64,000 bases of DNA. Origin: UBA7803 sp034522075 (GTDB lineage: Bacteria; Pseudomonadota; Gammaproteobacteria; Pseudomonadales; Azotimanducaceae). Under the pieces are notes generated by a model. It ran no database searches. It was not told where the DNA came from and worked only from the letters and a program-made list of their open reading frames with translations. This document shows positions 17,210 through 25,211 of this stretch, piece by piece. Position numbers and translations under genes: made by a program. The stretch spans positions 56,900 to 120,899 of the forward strand of contig JAXHLO010000014.1 of NCBI GenBank assembly GCA_034522075.1, given 5' to 3'. Each line of letters begins with the position of its first letter. The first letter of the stretch is position 1.

Positions 17210-17241
17210 CCACGTCAGATTACGTGTCATGCCTGACGTGG
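17210..17241 (+). promoter_or_regulatory. Leader hairpin upstream of leuA
   Basis: CCACGTCAG (17210-17218) and CTGACGTGG (17233-17241) form a perfect 9-bp stem with a 14-nt loop. It ends 10 nt before the GAGGAG ribosome site of leuA. A second short hairpin GCCGGC-GTA-GCCGGC lies at 17141-17155. Such a leader could control leuA translation or attenuation. No leucine-rich leader peptide is visible, so the mechanism is open. Confidence 0.4.
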
Positions 17242-17260
17242 CAGTGATGCGAGGAGTGTC

Positions 17261-18991
17261 ATGAGCGAGCAAACCGATACCGGCACGGCCACCCCCGGCC
17301 GCAGCGATTCCGGCCCGCGATCACCGTCCCGCGGCGCGGAGCGGATGCCTTTCCACAAGTACCGGCGTTTCGAACCGATTCAGCTCACCGACCGGCAGTG
17401 GCCGGGCCGGCTGATCGAGCAGGCGCCGCGCTGGTGCAGCGTCGACCTGCGCGACGGCAATCAGGCCCTGATCGATCCCATGAGCGTGGACGAGAAGCTC
17501 AGGCTCTGGCATCTGCTGCTCGACATCGGCTTTTCCGAGATCGAGGTGGGTTTCCCCGCGGCGTCGCAGCCGGATTTTGATTTCATCCGCCGCATCATCG
17601 ACGAGGATCGTATCCCCGACGGCGTAGCCGTTCAGGTGCTCTGTCAGGCCCGGCCGGAGCTCATCGCGCGCACCGTGGAGGCCCTGCAGGGTGCGCCCAA
17701 GGTGATTTTCCACCTCTACAACTCCACCTCGGAGCTGCAGCGCCGGGTCGTCTTCGGTATGGACCGGGCGGGCATCATCGACCTGGCGGTCCAGGGCACC
17801 CGGGTGGTCAAAGCCGGCCTCGCCGATCTCGATTCGGACATAACGTTCGAATATTCGCCGGAGAGCTTCACCGGCACCGAGCTCGATTTCGCCGTGGAGA
17901 TCTGCACTGCGGTGGCGGACGAGTGGGGCGCCACGCCGGAGCAGCCCATGATCGTCAATCTGCCGTCCACCGTGGAGATGGCCACGCCCAACATCTACGC
18001 CGATCAGATCGAATGGTTCTGCCGCAATTTTCCGCGCCGCGACAGCGCCATCGTCAGCCTGCATACCCACAACGACCGTGGCACCGGCGTGGCCGCTACC
18101 GAACTCGCGCTCATGGCGGGCGCACAACGGGTGGAAGGTACCCTGTTCGGCAACGGCGAGCGCACGGGCAACTGCGACATCATCACCATGGCCATGAACC
18201 TGTTCAGCCAGGGTGTGGATCCGGAGCTCGACCTGCGCGAGATGCCGCGTATCCGCGAGACGGCCGAGGCCGTCACCAAGCTGCCGGTGCATCCCCGTCA
18301 TCCCTATGCCGGCGAGCTGGTGTTCACGGCCTTTTCCGGTTCCCACCAGGACGCCATCAAGAAAGGCATGGCCAAGGTGGATCACAACCGCTGGGAAGTT
18401 CCCTATCTGCCCATCGATCCGGCGGACGTGGGCTCGTCCTACAAGGAAACCGTGCGGGTCAACAGTCAGTCCGGTAAAGGCGGTGTAGGCTTCATCCTCG
18501 AGGAGGTGTACGACATCTCGCTGCCCCGGGACATGCTCGTGGAGTTCAGCAAGGTGGTGCAACGGCTCACCGAGCAGCTCAACCGGGAGGTCAGGAACAA
18601 TGAAATCCTCGACGCTCTGCTGGCCGAGTATGTCGCCGACGAAGGTCCCTACCGGCTCATCGATTTCGATCTGCTCAGCGGACGCTCGGCCGATCAACGC
18701 TGTGTGGCGCGGGTGGAGGTTTCCGAGCAGCAGGTGACCATCGACGGTGAAGGTTCCGGGCCCATCGAAGCATTCGTCAATGCTCTGGCGGCGACCCTGA
18801 ACGAGCCGCTCAACGTCATCGATTACCACGAGCAGTCCATGGGCTCCGGCAAGGATGCCAAGGCCATCTGCGTGGTCTCCATCGACGAGGGCGAGCACGG
18901 CCGCCGCTACGGCATCGGCGTCTCGCGCAACACCATCACGGCGTCGTACAACGCGATCATGTCGGCTTTGAATCGGCGCTGGAAGTCTTAG
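17261..18991 (+). CDS. leuA: 2-isopropylmalate synthase LeuA
   Basis: First committed enzyme of leucine synthesis: condenses acetyl-CoA with 2-oxoisovalerate. The 576 residues follow the long LeuA subtype (MPFHKYRRFEPIQLTDRQWP after a disordered 28-residue start). The catalytic barrel begins WCSVDLRDGNQALIDPM, and the metal-binding HxH is in SLHTHNDRGTG, with GNGERTGNCDI after it. The C-terminal half carries the LeuA regulatory domain (ARVEVSEQQVTIDGEG), where leucine feedback normally acts. GAGGAG lies 5 nt before the ATG. An inverted repeat GGGGC-TGCTG-GCCCC begins at the last base of the stop codon. Confidence 0.95.
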   Translation: MSEQTDTGTATPGRSDSGPRSPSRGAERMPFHKYRRFEPIQLTDRQWPGRLIEQAPRWCSVDLRDGNQALIDPMSVDEKLRLWHLLLDIGFSEIEVGFPAASQPDFDFIRRIIDEDRIPDGVAVQVLCQARPELIARTVEALQGAPKVIFHLYNSTSELQRRVVFGMDRAGIIDLAVQGTRVVKAGLADLDSDITFEYSPESFTGTELDFAVEICTAVADEWGATPEQPMIVNLPSTVEMATPNIYADQIEWFCRNFPRRDSAIVSLHTHNDRGTGVAATELALMAGAQRVEGTLFGNGERTGNCDIITMAMNLFSQGVDPELDLREMPRIRETAEAVTKLPVHPRHPYAGELVFTAFSGSHQDAIKKGMAKVDHNRWEVPYLPIDPADVGSSYKETVRVNSQSGKGGVGFILEEVYDISLPRDMLVEFSKVVQRLTEQLNREVRNNEILDALLAEYVADEGPYRLIDFDLLSGRSADQRCVARVEVSEQQVTIDGEGSGPIEAFVNALAATLNEPLNVIDYHEQSMGSGKDAKAICVVSIDEGEHGRRYGIGVSRNTITASYNAIMSALNRRWKS

Positions 18992-18994
18992 GGG

Positions 18995-19050
18995 CTGCTG
19001 GCCCCTGCCGGGTTGGCTGGTCGGTGGGATGGGCGGCCGGTCGGCGCCGG
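18995..19050 (+). repeat. Direct repeat copy 1 downstream of leuA
   Basis: A 56-nt stretch starting CTGCTGGCCCCTGCCGGGTT and ending GGTCGGCGCCGG recurs 107 nt further on with only a few differences. Together the two copies occupy the start of the 869-nt gene-free region between the convergent genes leuA and the CorC-like gene. Confidence 0.75.
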
Positions 19051-19101
19051 CGTTGGCACGGGTGGCCTGCTGGCTGGTGCGGATTGATTGCGCTGTCAGG
19101 C

Positions 19102-19156
19102 CTGCTGGCCCTGCCGGGTTGGTTGGTCGGTGGGATGGGTGGTCGGTCGGCGCCGG
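19102..19156 (+). repeat. Direct repeat copy 2, abutting hairpin element E1
   Basis: Second copy of the 56-nt repeat, one base shorter. Its last bases CGCCGG run directly into the left arm of element E1 (from 19154), so the repeat and the element share a boundary. Confidence 0.75.
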
Positions 19157-19244
19157 AGGAACGCTTGCTTACGCGTGGCGACGTTGTCGTTGGACGGGCG
19201 CGTGTGTAGTTGGGAGCCTGAAAGCTCCAGCAAGCGTTCCTCCG
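19154..19244 (+). repeat. Palindromic hairpin element E1 (plus orientation)
   Basis: The left arm CGGAGGAACGCTTGCT (19154-19169) is perfectly complementary to the right arm AGCAAGCGTTCCTCCG (19229-19244), 16 bp. The 59-nt interior carries the family core GCGTGGCGACGTTGTCGTTG (19173-19192) and the inner hairpin GGGAGCCTGAAAGCTCC (19212-19228). It has no T-run and no coding sense. Confidence 0.8.
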
Positions 19245-19442
19245 TCGCCGCCCACCCATCACCGTCCATCCAACAACGGCGTTGGGGAGAGGCGCGGGAT
19301 GTGCTCGCATCCTGCTGGCCGCCGTGCCGCCTGCGGCAGCGCCGTCACCACAGGAAACTGCATCATCCCGACAAGCGACCGGCCGAGACGTGTCAGTCTC
19401 ACACCCCCCCAGCCGGTAGGGGACTGAAAGGGCGTGGGTGGG

Positions 19443-19546
19443 CGATCCCTGAGCAACACTTTACGAAGCTTTAAGGCTCCCGGCGGCGTATGAGTCCGTC
19501 CAACTACAACCACGCCAACGCGAAGTAAAGTGTTGCTCAGGGATCG
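19443..19546 (-). repeat. Palindromic hairpin element E2 (minus orientation)
   Basis: Perfect 22-bp inverted repeat: 19443-19464 (CGATCCCTGAGCAACACTTT...) pairs with 19525-19546. On the minus strand the 60-nt interior reads TTCGCGTTGGCGTGGTTGTA, then GTTGGACGGAC, then CCGGGAGCCTTAAAGCTTC, the same core order as E1 but with different arms. Confidence 0.82.
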
Positions 19547-19646
19547 ACCCGAAACCGCCTTTGCAGTCCCAATACCGGCCCCGCGCAGTAAAGTGTTGCT
19601 CAGGGATCGCCGCCACCGACGTTGCAACCCCACTACCGGCCCCGCG
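19525..19646 (+). repeat. Tandem 63-nt repeat carrying an extra solo arm of E2
   Basis: The 22-nt right arm of E2 (19525-19546) recurs exactly at 19588-19609. Each copy is followed by related sequence, ending CCCAATACCGGCCCCGCG (to 19585) and CCCCACTACCGGCCCCGCG (to 19646). The unit length is 63 nt. The second copy has no left arm or core, so it is a partial element. Confidence 0.75.
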
Positions 19647-19725
19647 ATCTGCGGACACCACCCCAATGGGTCCCGTGGCAAGCGCTCGAATAGACAGGCG
19701 ATATGTCGCTGGAAGGACATGGAGG

Positions 19726-19828
19726 CGGGTGCGGAGTATTACTTTGCGGAGCATTCAGGCTCCCGGCGGCATCTGCTCCAGTCCGACTACAACGCTGCCA
19801 CGCGCAGCAAAGTAATACTCCGCACCCG
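19726..19828 (-). repeat. Palindromic hairpin element E3 (minus orientation)
   Basis: Perfect 22-bp inverted repeat: 19726-19747 (CGGGTGCGGAGTATTACTTT...) pairs with 19807-19828. The minus-strand interior of 59 nt reads TGCGCGTGGCAGCGTTGTAG, then TCGGACTGGAG, then CCGGGAGCCTGAATGCTCC. The core is that of E1 and E2, while the arms share almost nothing with theirs. Confidence 0.82.
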
Positions 19829-19860
19829 TCCCCCGGGAACCTTCCACCGAAAGAACGCTT

Positions 19861-21150
19861 TTATTCCGCCGCGTCGCCCGGCGCCGCAGAAGCCCGGGAA
19901 ATCTTCAGATTCTTGATCACGTTGTCCTTGATCTGCAGCGTCTCGATCAGGTAATCGCCGATCCGCAGGCACAGATTGCTCTCCGGCAGGGTTTCCAGAT
20001 GCTCCAGGACCAGCCCGTTCAGGGTCTTTGGCCCGTGGACGGGCAGGTCCCAGCCCAGTGCCCGGTTGATGTCGCGTAACAGAGCTAGACCGTCGATCAG
20101 ATACGAGCCGTCGTCCTGGGGGTGAATCTCCGGGATGTTGGCCGCGAAGTCGGTGGTGAATTCGCCGACGATCTCCTCGAGAATGTCCTCCAGCGTGACA
20201 ATGCCTCGCACGTCACCGTATTCGTTGACCACCAGGGCGATGCGCTTCTTTTCCTTCTGAAAGTTTATGAGCTGAGTGTGCAGCGGCGTAGCTTCCGGAA
20301 CGTAGTAGGGCTCCTCGGTGAGCTGCATGATGTCGGCTTTGGTCATTTCCGTGCTGGGCAGGAAGCGGGCTACCCGGCGCAGATGGAGAATGCCCAGCAT
20401 GTTGTCGATGTTGTCCTTGTAGACCGGCAGGCGCGTGTGCTGGCTCGAGGCCAGCTGACTCAGTATGTCGCTCATGTCGTCGTCCACATCGACGCCGATG
20501 ATTTCCGCTCTCGGCACCATGATGTCGTCTACGGTGACGTGCTCCAGGTCGAGAATGCTCAGCATCATGTTCTGACCCTGGGCCGGCATGACCACGCCTT
20601 CGTTCACCACCGTGCGCAGTTCGTCGGCGGTGAGACTGTCCCGGCCGGCGGTATCGTCATCAGGTCTGGGCAGGAAGGGTTTCACCAGCGCGTTGGAAAA
20701 CCAGTTGATGAACAGCACGCCCGGATAGAGGATCTTCAGCAGCGGCGAGAGAATGTAGGCGCTGCGAAAAGCTATCTGCTCGGGCAGTTGGGCGGCAATG
20801 GTTTTCGGCGCCACTTCCGAAAAGATGAGAAAGATGATCGTGATGGCCACCGGCGCGACGACCACGCCGGTATCGCCGAACAGGCGGATGCCGAGCACGG
20901 TGGCAAGGCTGGCAGCGGTGAAGTTGACCAGGTTGTTGCCGATGAGAATGACGCCGAGCAGCCGGTCGGGGCGCTGCAGCAACCGGTCGGCTTTCCTGGC
21001 GCCGCCGTGGCCTTCCTTCACCAGATGACGCAACCGATAGCGATTCAGCGCCACCATGGCCGTTTCCGAGCCGGAGAAATAGGCCGACAGCACGACCAGA
21101 ATGGCGATGCTGACGCTCAACAGTTCGGTTGACAGTTCGGAGATGTTCAT
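19861..21150 (-). CDS. CorC/HlyC-type (CNNM) transporter protein with DUF21 and CBS domains
   Basis: Inner-membrane protein of 429 residues. Order: the DUF21 transmembrane domain (SAYFSGSETAMVALNRYRLR, then IIFLIFSEVAPKTIAA), a CBS pair (DLEHVTVDDIMVPRAEI...LPVYKDNIDNMLGI; YGDVRGIVTLEDILEEIVGE), then the CorC_HlyC domain. The family (YfjD, CNNM) is linked to Mg2+ or Co2+ handling, but the transported ion is not proven here. The minus-strand ATG at 21150 starts at the first membrane helix; the frame stays open upstream only as antisense noise. It overlaps the ypjD stop by 4 nt. Confidence 0.88.
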   Translation of the reverse strand: MNISELSTELLSVSIAILVVLSAYFSGSETAMVALNRYRLRHLVKEGHGGARKADRLLQRPDRLLGVILIGNNLVNFTAASLATVLGIRLFGDTGVVVAPVAITIIFLIFSEVAPKTIAAQLPEQIAFRSAYILSPLLKILYPGVLFINWFSNALVKPFLPRPDDDTAGRDSLTADELRTVVNEGVVMPAQGQNMMLSILDLEHVTVDDIMVPRAEIIGVDVDDDMSDILSQLASSQHTRLPVYKDNIDNMLGILHLRRVARFLPSTEMTKADIMQLTEEPYYVPEATPLHTQLINFQKEKKRIALVVNEYGDVRGIVTLEDILEEIVGEFTTDFAANIPEIHPQDDGSYLIDGLALLRDINRALGWDLPVHGPKTLNGLVLEHLETLPESNLCLRIGDYLIETLQIKDNVIKNLKISRASAAPGDAAE

Positions 21151-21980
21151 CCCGCTGACCCGGGGCTGTTCAGCAGCACCTCCAGGACGAACTTGCTGCC
21201 GAAATAGCCGAGCACCAGCAACGAGAAGGCGATGAGCGTCCAGTACGTGGCCGTGCGGCTGCGCCAGCCGAAGAAATGGCGCCCGCCCAGCAGAGCGGCG
21301 TAGAGCATCCAGGAAATCAGCGACAGTACCGTATGGTGCACCACGTTCTGGGCGAACAGATCGTCGAGGAAAATGAAACCCGTGGCGATGGCGGCGGTGA
21401 GGGTGACGATGCCGGTCCACAGCAGGGCGAAGAGCAGGCTTTCCATGCTCTCCAGGGGCGGCAGCAGGCGCAGTCCGCGGATGGAACTGCGTGTCTTCAG
21501 TGCGTGCTCCTGATAGGCGAGCAGAATCGACTGGCAGGCGGCCATGAACAGAATGCTGTAGGCCACGATGGAAAACAGTATGTGGGCGATCAGGGCCGAC
21601 GCCAGAGAGTCGCGGGCCTGGAATGAACTCTCGCCGAACAGACCCGCAAGCACGCTCAGGGCGGCAATGGGCAGCACCAGCACCAGCAGGTTCTGCACCG
21701 GCAGGTAGGTGGCGGCGAGTATGAGGAACACCACCATGAGCAATGCGATCAGGCTGGCCGCCGTGAACAGCCCCAGGAACAGCCCGGCTTCGCTGTTGAT
21801 CTGAAAATACGTCGCGACGGCATGGCACAGCAGTGCCGGCACCGTCAGCCAGGCCAGGGTGCGCATAGCCATGGGCCGCGAGAGCCGGAAGCTGCGGATC
21901 TGCAGGGCCGCACCGAGCGCATAGAGCAGCGCGGCTGCGACGCTGGTGATTGCCGTCAGGCCGGTAAAGGTCGACGCCAT
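21147..21980 (-). CDS. YpjD/CcsA-family membrane protein (cytochrome c assembly-like)
   Basis: About eight membrane helices in 277 residues starting MASTFTGLTAITSVAAALLY; an upstream in-frame start at 22037 would add 19 residues without an apparent ribosome site. The conserved His-containing segments FSIVAYSILFMAACQS and NVVHHTVLSLISWMLYAALL match the YpjD branch of CcsA. The family resembles haem-handling cytochrome c assembly proteins, but YpjD itself has no proven role. The ypjD-CorC pair divergent from ffh is standard in gammaproteobacteria. Confidence 0.82.
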   Translation of the reverse strand: MASTFTGLTAITSVAAALLYALGAALQIRSFRLSRPMAMRTLAWLTVPALLCHAVATYFQINSEAGLFLGLFTAASLIALLMVVFLILAATYLPVQNLLVLVLPIAALSVLAGLFGESSFQARDSLASALIAHILFSIVAYSILFMAACQSILLAYQEHALKTRSSIRGLRLLPPLESMESLLFALLWTGIVTLTAAIATGFIFLDDLFAQNVVHHTVLSLISWMLYAALLGGRHFFGWRSRTATYWTLIAFSLLVLGYFGSKFVLEVLLNSPGSAG

Positions 21981-22075
21981 CAGTAGACTGCCATCAGGGG
22001 TTGTCGGTCTCGCGGGAGTAAGCAATGAGTTTGGCATAACGCGGACAGGGCGTGAAGGTCCGCCCCGGTCGGCGC

Positions 22076-22081
22076 TATACT
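22076..22081 (+). promoter_or_regulatory. Probable -10 box of ffh
   Basis: TATACT at 22076-22081 lies 31 nt before the ffh ATG in the divergent gap. No good -35 box is visible at 16-18 nt upstream (TGAAGG at 17), so this is only a partial promoter call. Confidence 0.35.
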
Positions 22082-22112
22082 GTCCGGCAAAGTCGCGAGT
22101 TCCCGCATCATT

Positions 22113-23486
22113 ATGTTCGACAGCCTATCGGAAAAGCTCACACACACACTGCGTGGTCTGACCGGCCGTGCGCGTCTCACCGAAGAGAATGTCAGCGCAG
22201 CCCTGCGCGACGTGCGCATGGCCCTGCTCGAGGCCGATGTGGCGCTGCCGGTGGTGAAGGACTTCATCGATCAGGTGAAGCAGCGTGCACTGGGCCAGGT
22301 GGTGGATACATCGCTGAATCCCGGCGAAGCGTTCGTCAAGATTGTGCACGAAGAGCTGGTGCGCGTCATGGGCGAAGCCAACGACGCGCTCAACCTCAAT
22401 ACCCGACCGCCGGCCATCATTCTCATGGCCGGTCTGCAGGGTGCGGGCAAGACCACCACCGTGGCCAAGCTGGCGCGTTACCTGCGCGAGCGGGACAAGA
22501 AGAAAGTGGCCGTCGTCAGTACCGACGTCTACCGGCCTGCCGCCATCGATCAGTTGGAGACCCTGGCCGGAGAAGTGGGCGCCCATTTCGTGGCGTCGCA
22601 CGGTGCGGAGCAGCCGGTGGACATTGCCCTGCGGGCGGTGAAAGAGGCCAATACCCAGTTCGCCGATGTGCTGCTGGTGGATACCGCCGGCCGCCTGGCC
22701 ATCGACGAACAGATGATGACGGAGATCCGCAGCCTGCACGAACACCTCGACCCCATCGAGACGTTGTTCGTCGTGGACGCCATGACCGGTCAGGACGCGG
22801 CCAACACGGCCAAGGCCTTCAACGATGCCTTGCCGCTCACCGGGGTGGTGCTGGCCAAGGCGGACGGCGATGCCCGCGGCGGTGCTGCCCTGTCGGTGCG
22901 CGCGGTGACGGGCAAGCCCATCAAGTTCCTCGGCATGGGCGAGAAGACCGACGCGCTGGAGGCCTTCCACCCTGACCGTCTGGCATCACGCATCCTCGGC
23001 ATGGGCGACGTGCTGTCCCTCATCGAGGAGGCGGAACGCAAGGTCGACCGCAAGAAAGCCGAGAAGCTGGCCCGCAAGATGCAGAAGGGCAGGCGCTTCG
23101 ATCTGGCGGATTTCCGCGATCAGCTTGCGCAGATGTCCAGCATGGGCGGCATCGGCAGCATGATGGACAAGCTGCCTGGCATGGGTCAGTTGCCGCCCGG
23201 GGCCCAGGCCCAGCTCGACGACGGCAAATTCAATCAGATGGCCGTGATCATCGATTCCATGACGGCTCACGAGCGGCGCTTTCCCGACGTCATCAACGGC
23301 TCGCGCAAGCAGCGTATCGCCCGCGGCGCCGGCGTGCAGGTCCCGGAGGTGAACCGGGTGCTGAAGCAGCACAAACAGATGCAGAAAATGATGAAGAAAG
23401 TCACCCGCAAGGGCGGCATGCAGAAGATGATGCGCGGCATGCAGGCCATGCAGGGCAACCGGCGCCCGCCGGGTGTCCCGCGCTGA
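22113..23486 (+). CDS. ffh: Signal recognition particle GTPase Ffh
   Basis: SRP54 homologue that binds 4.5S RNA and signal sequences and docks on FtsY. The N domain is followed by the G domain with P-loop MAGLQGAGKTTTVAKLA, DTAGRLAIDEQMM and the guanine-specificity motif AKADGDARGGAA. The methionine-rich M domain ends KGGMQKMMRGMQAMQGNRRP. The 457-residue length is normal. It stands alone, 81 nt upstream of rpsP. Confidence 0.96.
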   Translation: MFDSLSEKLTHTLRGLTGRARLTEENVSAALRDVRMALLEADVALPVVKDFIDQVKQRALGQVVDTSLNPGEAFVKIVHEELVRVMGEANDALNLNTRPPAIILMAGLQGAGKTTTVAKLARYLRERDKKKVAVVSTDVYRPAAIDQLETLAGEVGAHFVASHGAEQPVDIALRAVKEANTQFADVLLVDTAGRLAIDEQMMTEIRSLHEHLDPIETLFVVDAMTGQDAANTAKAFNDALPLTGVVLAKADGDARGGAALSVRAVTGKPIKFLGMGEKTDALEAFHPDRLASRILGMGDVLSLIEEAERKVDRKKAEKLARKMQKGRRFDLADFRDQLAQMSSMGGIGSMMDKLPGMGQLPPGAQAQLDDGKFNQMAVIIDSMTAHERRFPDVINGSRKQRIARGAGVQVPEVNRVLKQHKQMQKMMKKVTRKGGMQKMMRGMQAMQGNRRPPGVPR

Positions 23487-23511
23487 GCGGAAATGGTGCG
23501 AGCGGAAATGG

Positions 23512-23539
23512 TTGCATGCCGGGAGGCTTCCTTTACAAT
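23512..23539 (+). promoter_or_regulatory. Sigma-70 type promoter of the rpsP operon
   Basis: TTGCAT (23512-23517) and TACAAT (23534-23539) are spaced 16 nt apart. The predicted start lies about 22 nt before the rpsP ATG. A short direct repeat of GAGCGGAAATGGT precedes the -35 box. Confidence 0.5.
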
Positions 23540-23567
23540 ACCGCGCCTTTCGAATCAAGGTAGATAA

Positions 23568-23846
23568 ATGGTCACGATTCGCCTGTCGCGGCACGGGTCC
23601 AAGCGCAACCCGTTTTATCAGATCACGGTGGCGGAACGCTCCGTCGCCCGTGACGGCCGTTTCATCGAGCGGCTGGGTTTTTACAACCCGGTGGCCCGCG
23701 GCGGTGAGGAACGGCTGCGCCTGAACGTCGATCGTGCCGATCACTGGCTTGCCCAGGGCGCCCAGGCATCGGAAAAGGTCCGCAAACTGTTGTCGGAGGC
23801 GCGCCGCAACGCCGCGGCCGCCGGTGCCACCGCTACCGCGGAGTAA
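23568..23846 (+). CDS. rpsP: 30S ribosomal protein S16
   Basis: Begins MVTIRLSRHGSKRNPFYQIT and contains RDGRFIERLGFYNPVA, the S16 signature. At 92 residues it is a few longer than average because of an Ala-rich tail. It binds 16S rRNA during early 30S assembly. First gene of the rpsP-rimM-trmD-rplS operon; the rimM start lies 22 nt after its stop. Confidence 0.96.
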   Translation: MVTIRLSRHGSKRNPFYQITVAERSVARDGRFIERLGFYNPVARGGEERLRLNVDRADHWLAQGAQASEKVRKLLSEARRNAAAAGATATAE

Positions 23847-23868
23847 CCTGCCCGGGGCAGCGCCCGCC

Positions 23869-24375
23869 GTGTCCGCCACGCCGCAGCTCGTCGTCATCGG
23901 TCGAATTGGCGGCGCCTATGGGGTGTCCGGCATGGTCCGAGTCAGTTCCGCCACCCAGCCCCGCGACAATATCGAGCACTATCGTCCCTGGTACGTGGGC
24001 ACGGGCCGCGATTGCCGTGCGCTGGAGGTTGTGGAGCTGCGTGTTCACGGTCAAGGCTACGTCGCGCGTCTGGCCGGCGTGACCGACCGCGATCAGGCCC
24101 AGGCTCTGGCAGGTCAGGAGATAGCCGTGCCGCGCAGCGCGCTGCCGGCGCTCGATGACGACGGCGAATATTACTGGCAGGACCTCATGGGTCTGGCGGT
24201 GAGCGATACGGCTGGACGCGAGCTGGGCCGGGTGGAACGGCTGCTCGAGACACCGGCCCATGACGTGCTGGTAATCCGCGACGGTGACCGCGAGACGCTG
24301 ATTCCTTTCGCGGCACCGTTCGTGGTGGATGTGGATCTGGCCGGGCAGACCCTGCGGGTCTCCTGGCAGGAGTGA
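23869..24375 (+). CDS. rimM: Ribosome maturation factor RimM
   Basis: 16S rRNA processing factor that binds S19 in the 30S head. The N-terminal domain starts VVIGRIGGAYGVSGMVRVSS and the PRC-barrel C-terminal domain contains YYWQDLMGLAV and ETPAHDVLVI. The GTG at 23869 gives 168 residues, the family length; the frame is open further upstream, over the end of rpsP. It is followed after 4 nt by trmD. Confidence 0.94.
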   Translation: MSATPQLVVIGRIGGAYGVSGMVRVSSATQPRDNIEHYRPWYVGTGRDCRALEVVELRVHGQGYVARLAGVTDRDQAQALAGQEIAVPRSALPALDDDGEYYWQDLMGLAVSDTAGRELGRVERLLETPAHDVLVIRDGDRETLIPFAAPFVVDVDLAGQTLRVSWQE

Positions 24376-24379
24376 AATC

Positions 24380-25144
24380 ATGTGGTTCGGGGTGGTGAGT
24401 CTGTTTCCGGAGATGTTCCGGACTGCGACCGAATCCGGCGTGCTGGGACGGGCAGTCAGCAACGGAGTGCTGCGCCTCGACGTCTTCAACCCGCGGGATT
24501 TCACCACTGACCGGCACCGCACCGTGGACGATCGGCCCTACGGCGGCGGCCCGGGTATGGTCATGATGGCGCCGCCGCTGCTGGCAGCCATCGAGGCAGC
24601 AGGGCAAGCGGCGCCGGGCGGCGCTCCCGAGCAGCGCGTCTCAGCCCCTCGGGTGATCTATCTGTCACCCCAGGGTCGGCCGCTGAATCAGCAGCGGGTG
24701 GCCGAGCTGGCGGTGGAACCGGCCCTGGTGCTGGTGGCGGGGCGGTATGAAGGTATCGACCAGCGGGTAATCGACAACGTTGTGGACGAAGAAATCTCCA
24801 TCGGTGATTACGTGCTGAGTGGCGGCGAGCTGCCGGCCATGGTCATGATCGACGCCATAGCCCGGCAGTTGCCGGGTACGCTGGGTAATGCGGCGTCGTC
24901 GGTGGAAGAGTCCCACCTTGATGGTTTGCTCGATTACCCGCACTATACGCGCCCGGAATCCGTGGGCGGGCATGTGGCGCCGCCCGAGTTGCTTACCGGC
25001 GACCACGCCGCCGTGCAGCGCTGGCGCCGCCAGCAGGCTTTATGGCGGACGTGGCAGAGCCGTCCGGACATGCTGGTGGGCCGCGACTGGTCGCAGCAGG
25101 ATCGAGATCTGCTGGTGCCGTTACTTGAACGGGACGAAGATTGA
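24380..25144 (+). CDS. trmD: tRNA (guanine-37-N1)-methyltransferase TrmD
   Basis: SPOUT-class methyltransferase that protects the reading frame by making m1G37. It starts MWFGVVSLFPEMFRTATESG and has the trefoil-knot SAM site YLSPQGRPLNQ, GRYEGIDQRVID and ISIGDYVLSGGELPAMVMID. The C-terminal helical domain ends near LVPLLERDED. It has 254 residues with a GGAG site upstream of the ATG. Confidence 0.96.
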   Translation: MWFGVVSLFPEMFRTATESGVLGRAVSNGVLRLDVFNPRDFTTDRHRTVDDRPYGGGPGMVMMAPPLLAAIEAAGQAAPGGAPEQRVSAPRVIYLSPQGRPLNQQRVAELAVEPALVLVAGRYEGIDQRVIDNVVDEEISIGDYVLSGGELPAMVMIDAIARQLPGTLGNAASSVEESHLDGLLDYPHYTRPESVGGHVAPPELLTGDHAAVQRWRRQQALWRTWQSRPDMLVGRDWSQQDRDLLVPLLERDED

Positions 25145-25211
25145 ACCGGAATTGGCATTGCCGACAGGCTCGCCAACAGGTTCGCGAACAATTGAGTTAG
25201 GAGCGAGAAAG

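Noticed and set aside
17081..17231. 51-codon open frame in the leuA leader as an attenuator peptide
   Set aside because: No ribosome site before its ATG and no cluster of leucine or other branched-chain codons.
17321..18898. 525-codon minus-strand open frame opposite leuA
   Set aside because: It is the mirror of a high-GC gene with strong codon bias; leuA on the plus strand has full family motifs and the antisense product matches nothing I recognise.
19154..19828. Hairpin elements as integron attC sites
   Set aside because: A GTTGGAC-like core box occurs once, in the middle of each element, and is not paired with an RYYYAAC box at the opposite end; no cassettes or integrase are present.
18992..19860. 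CRISPR array
   Set aside because: The repeats are palindromic, in mixed orientation, unequal in arm sequence and irregularly spaced; no cas genes occur in the window.
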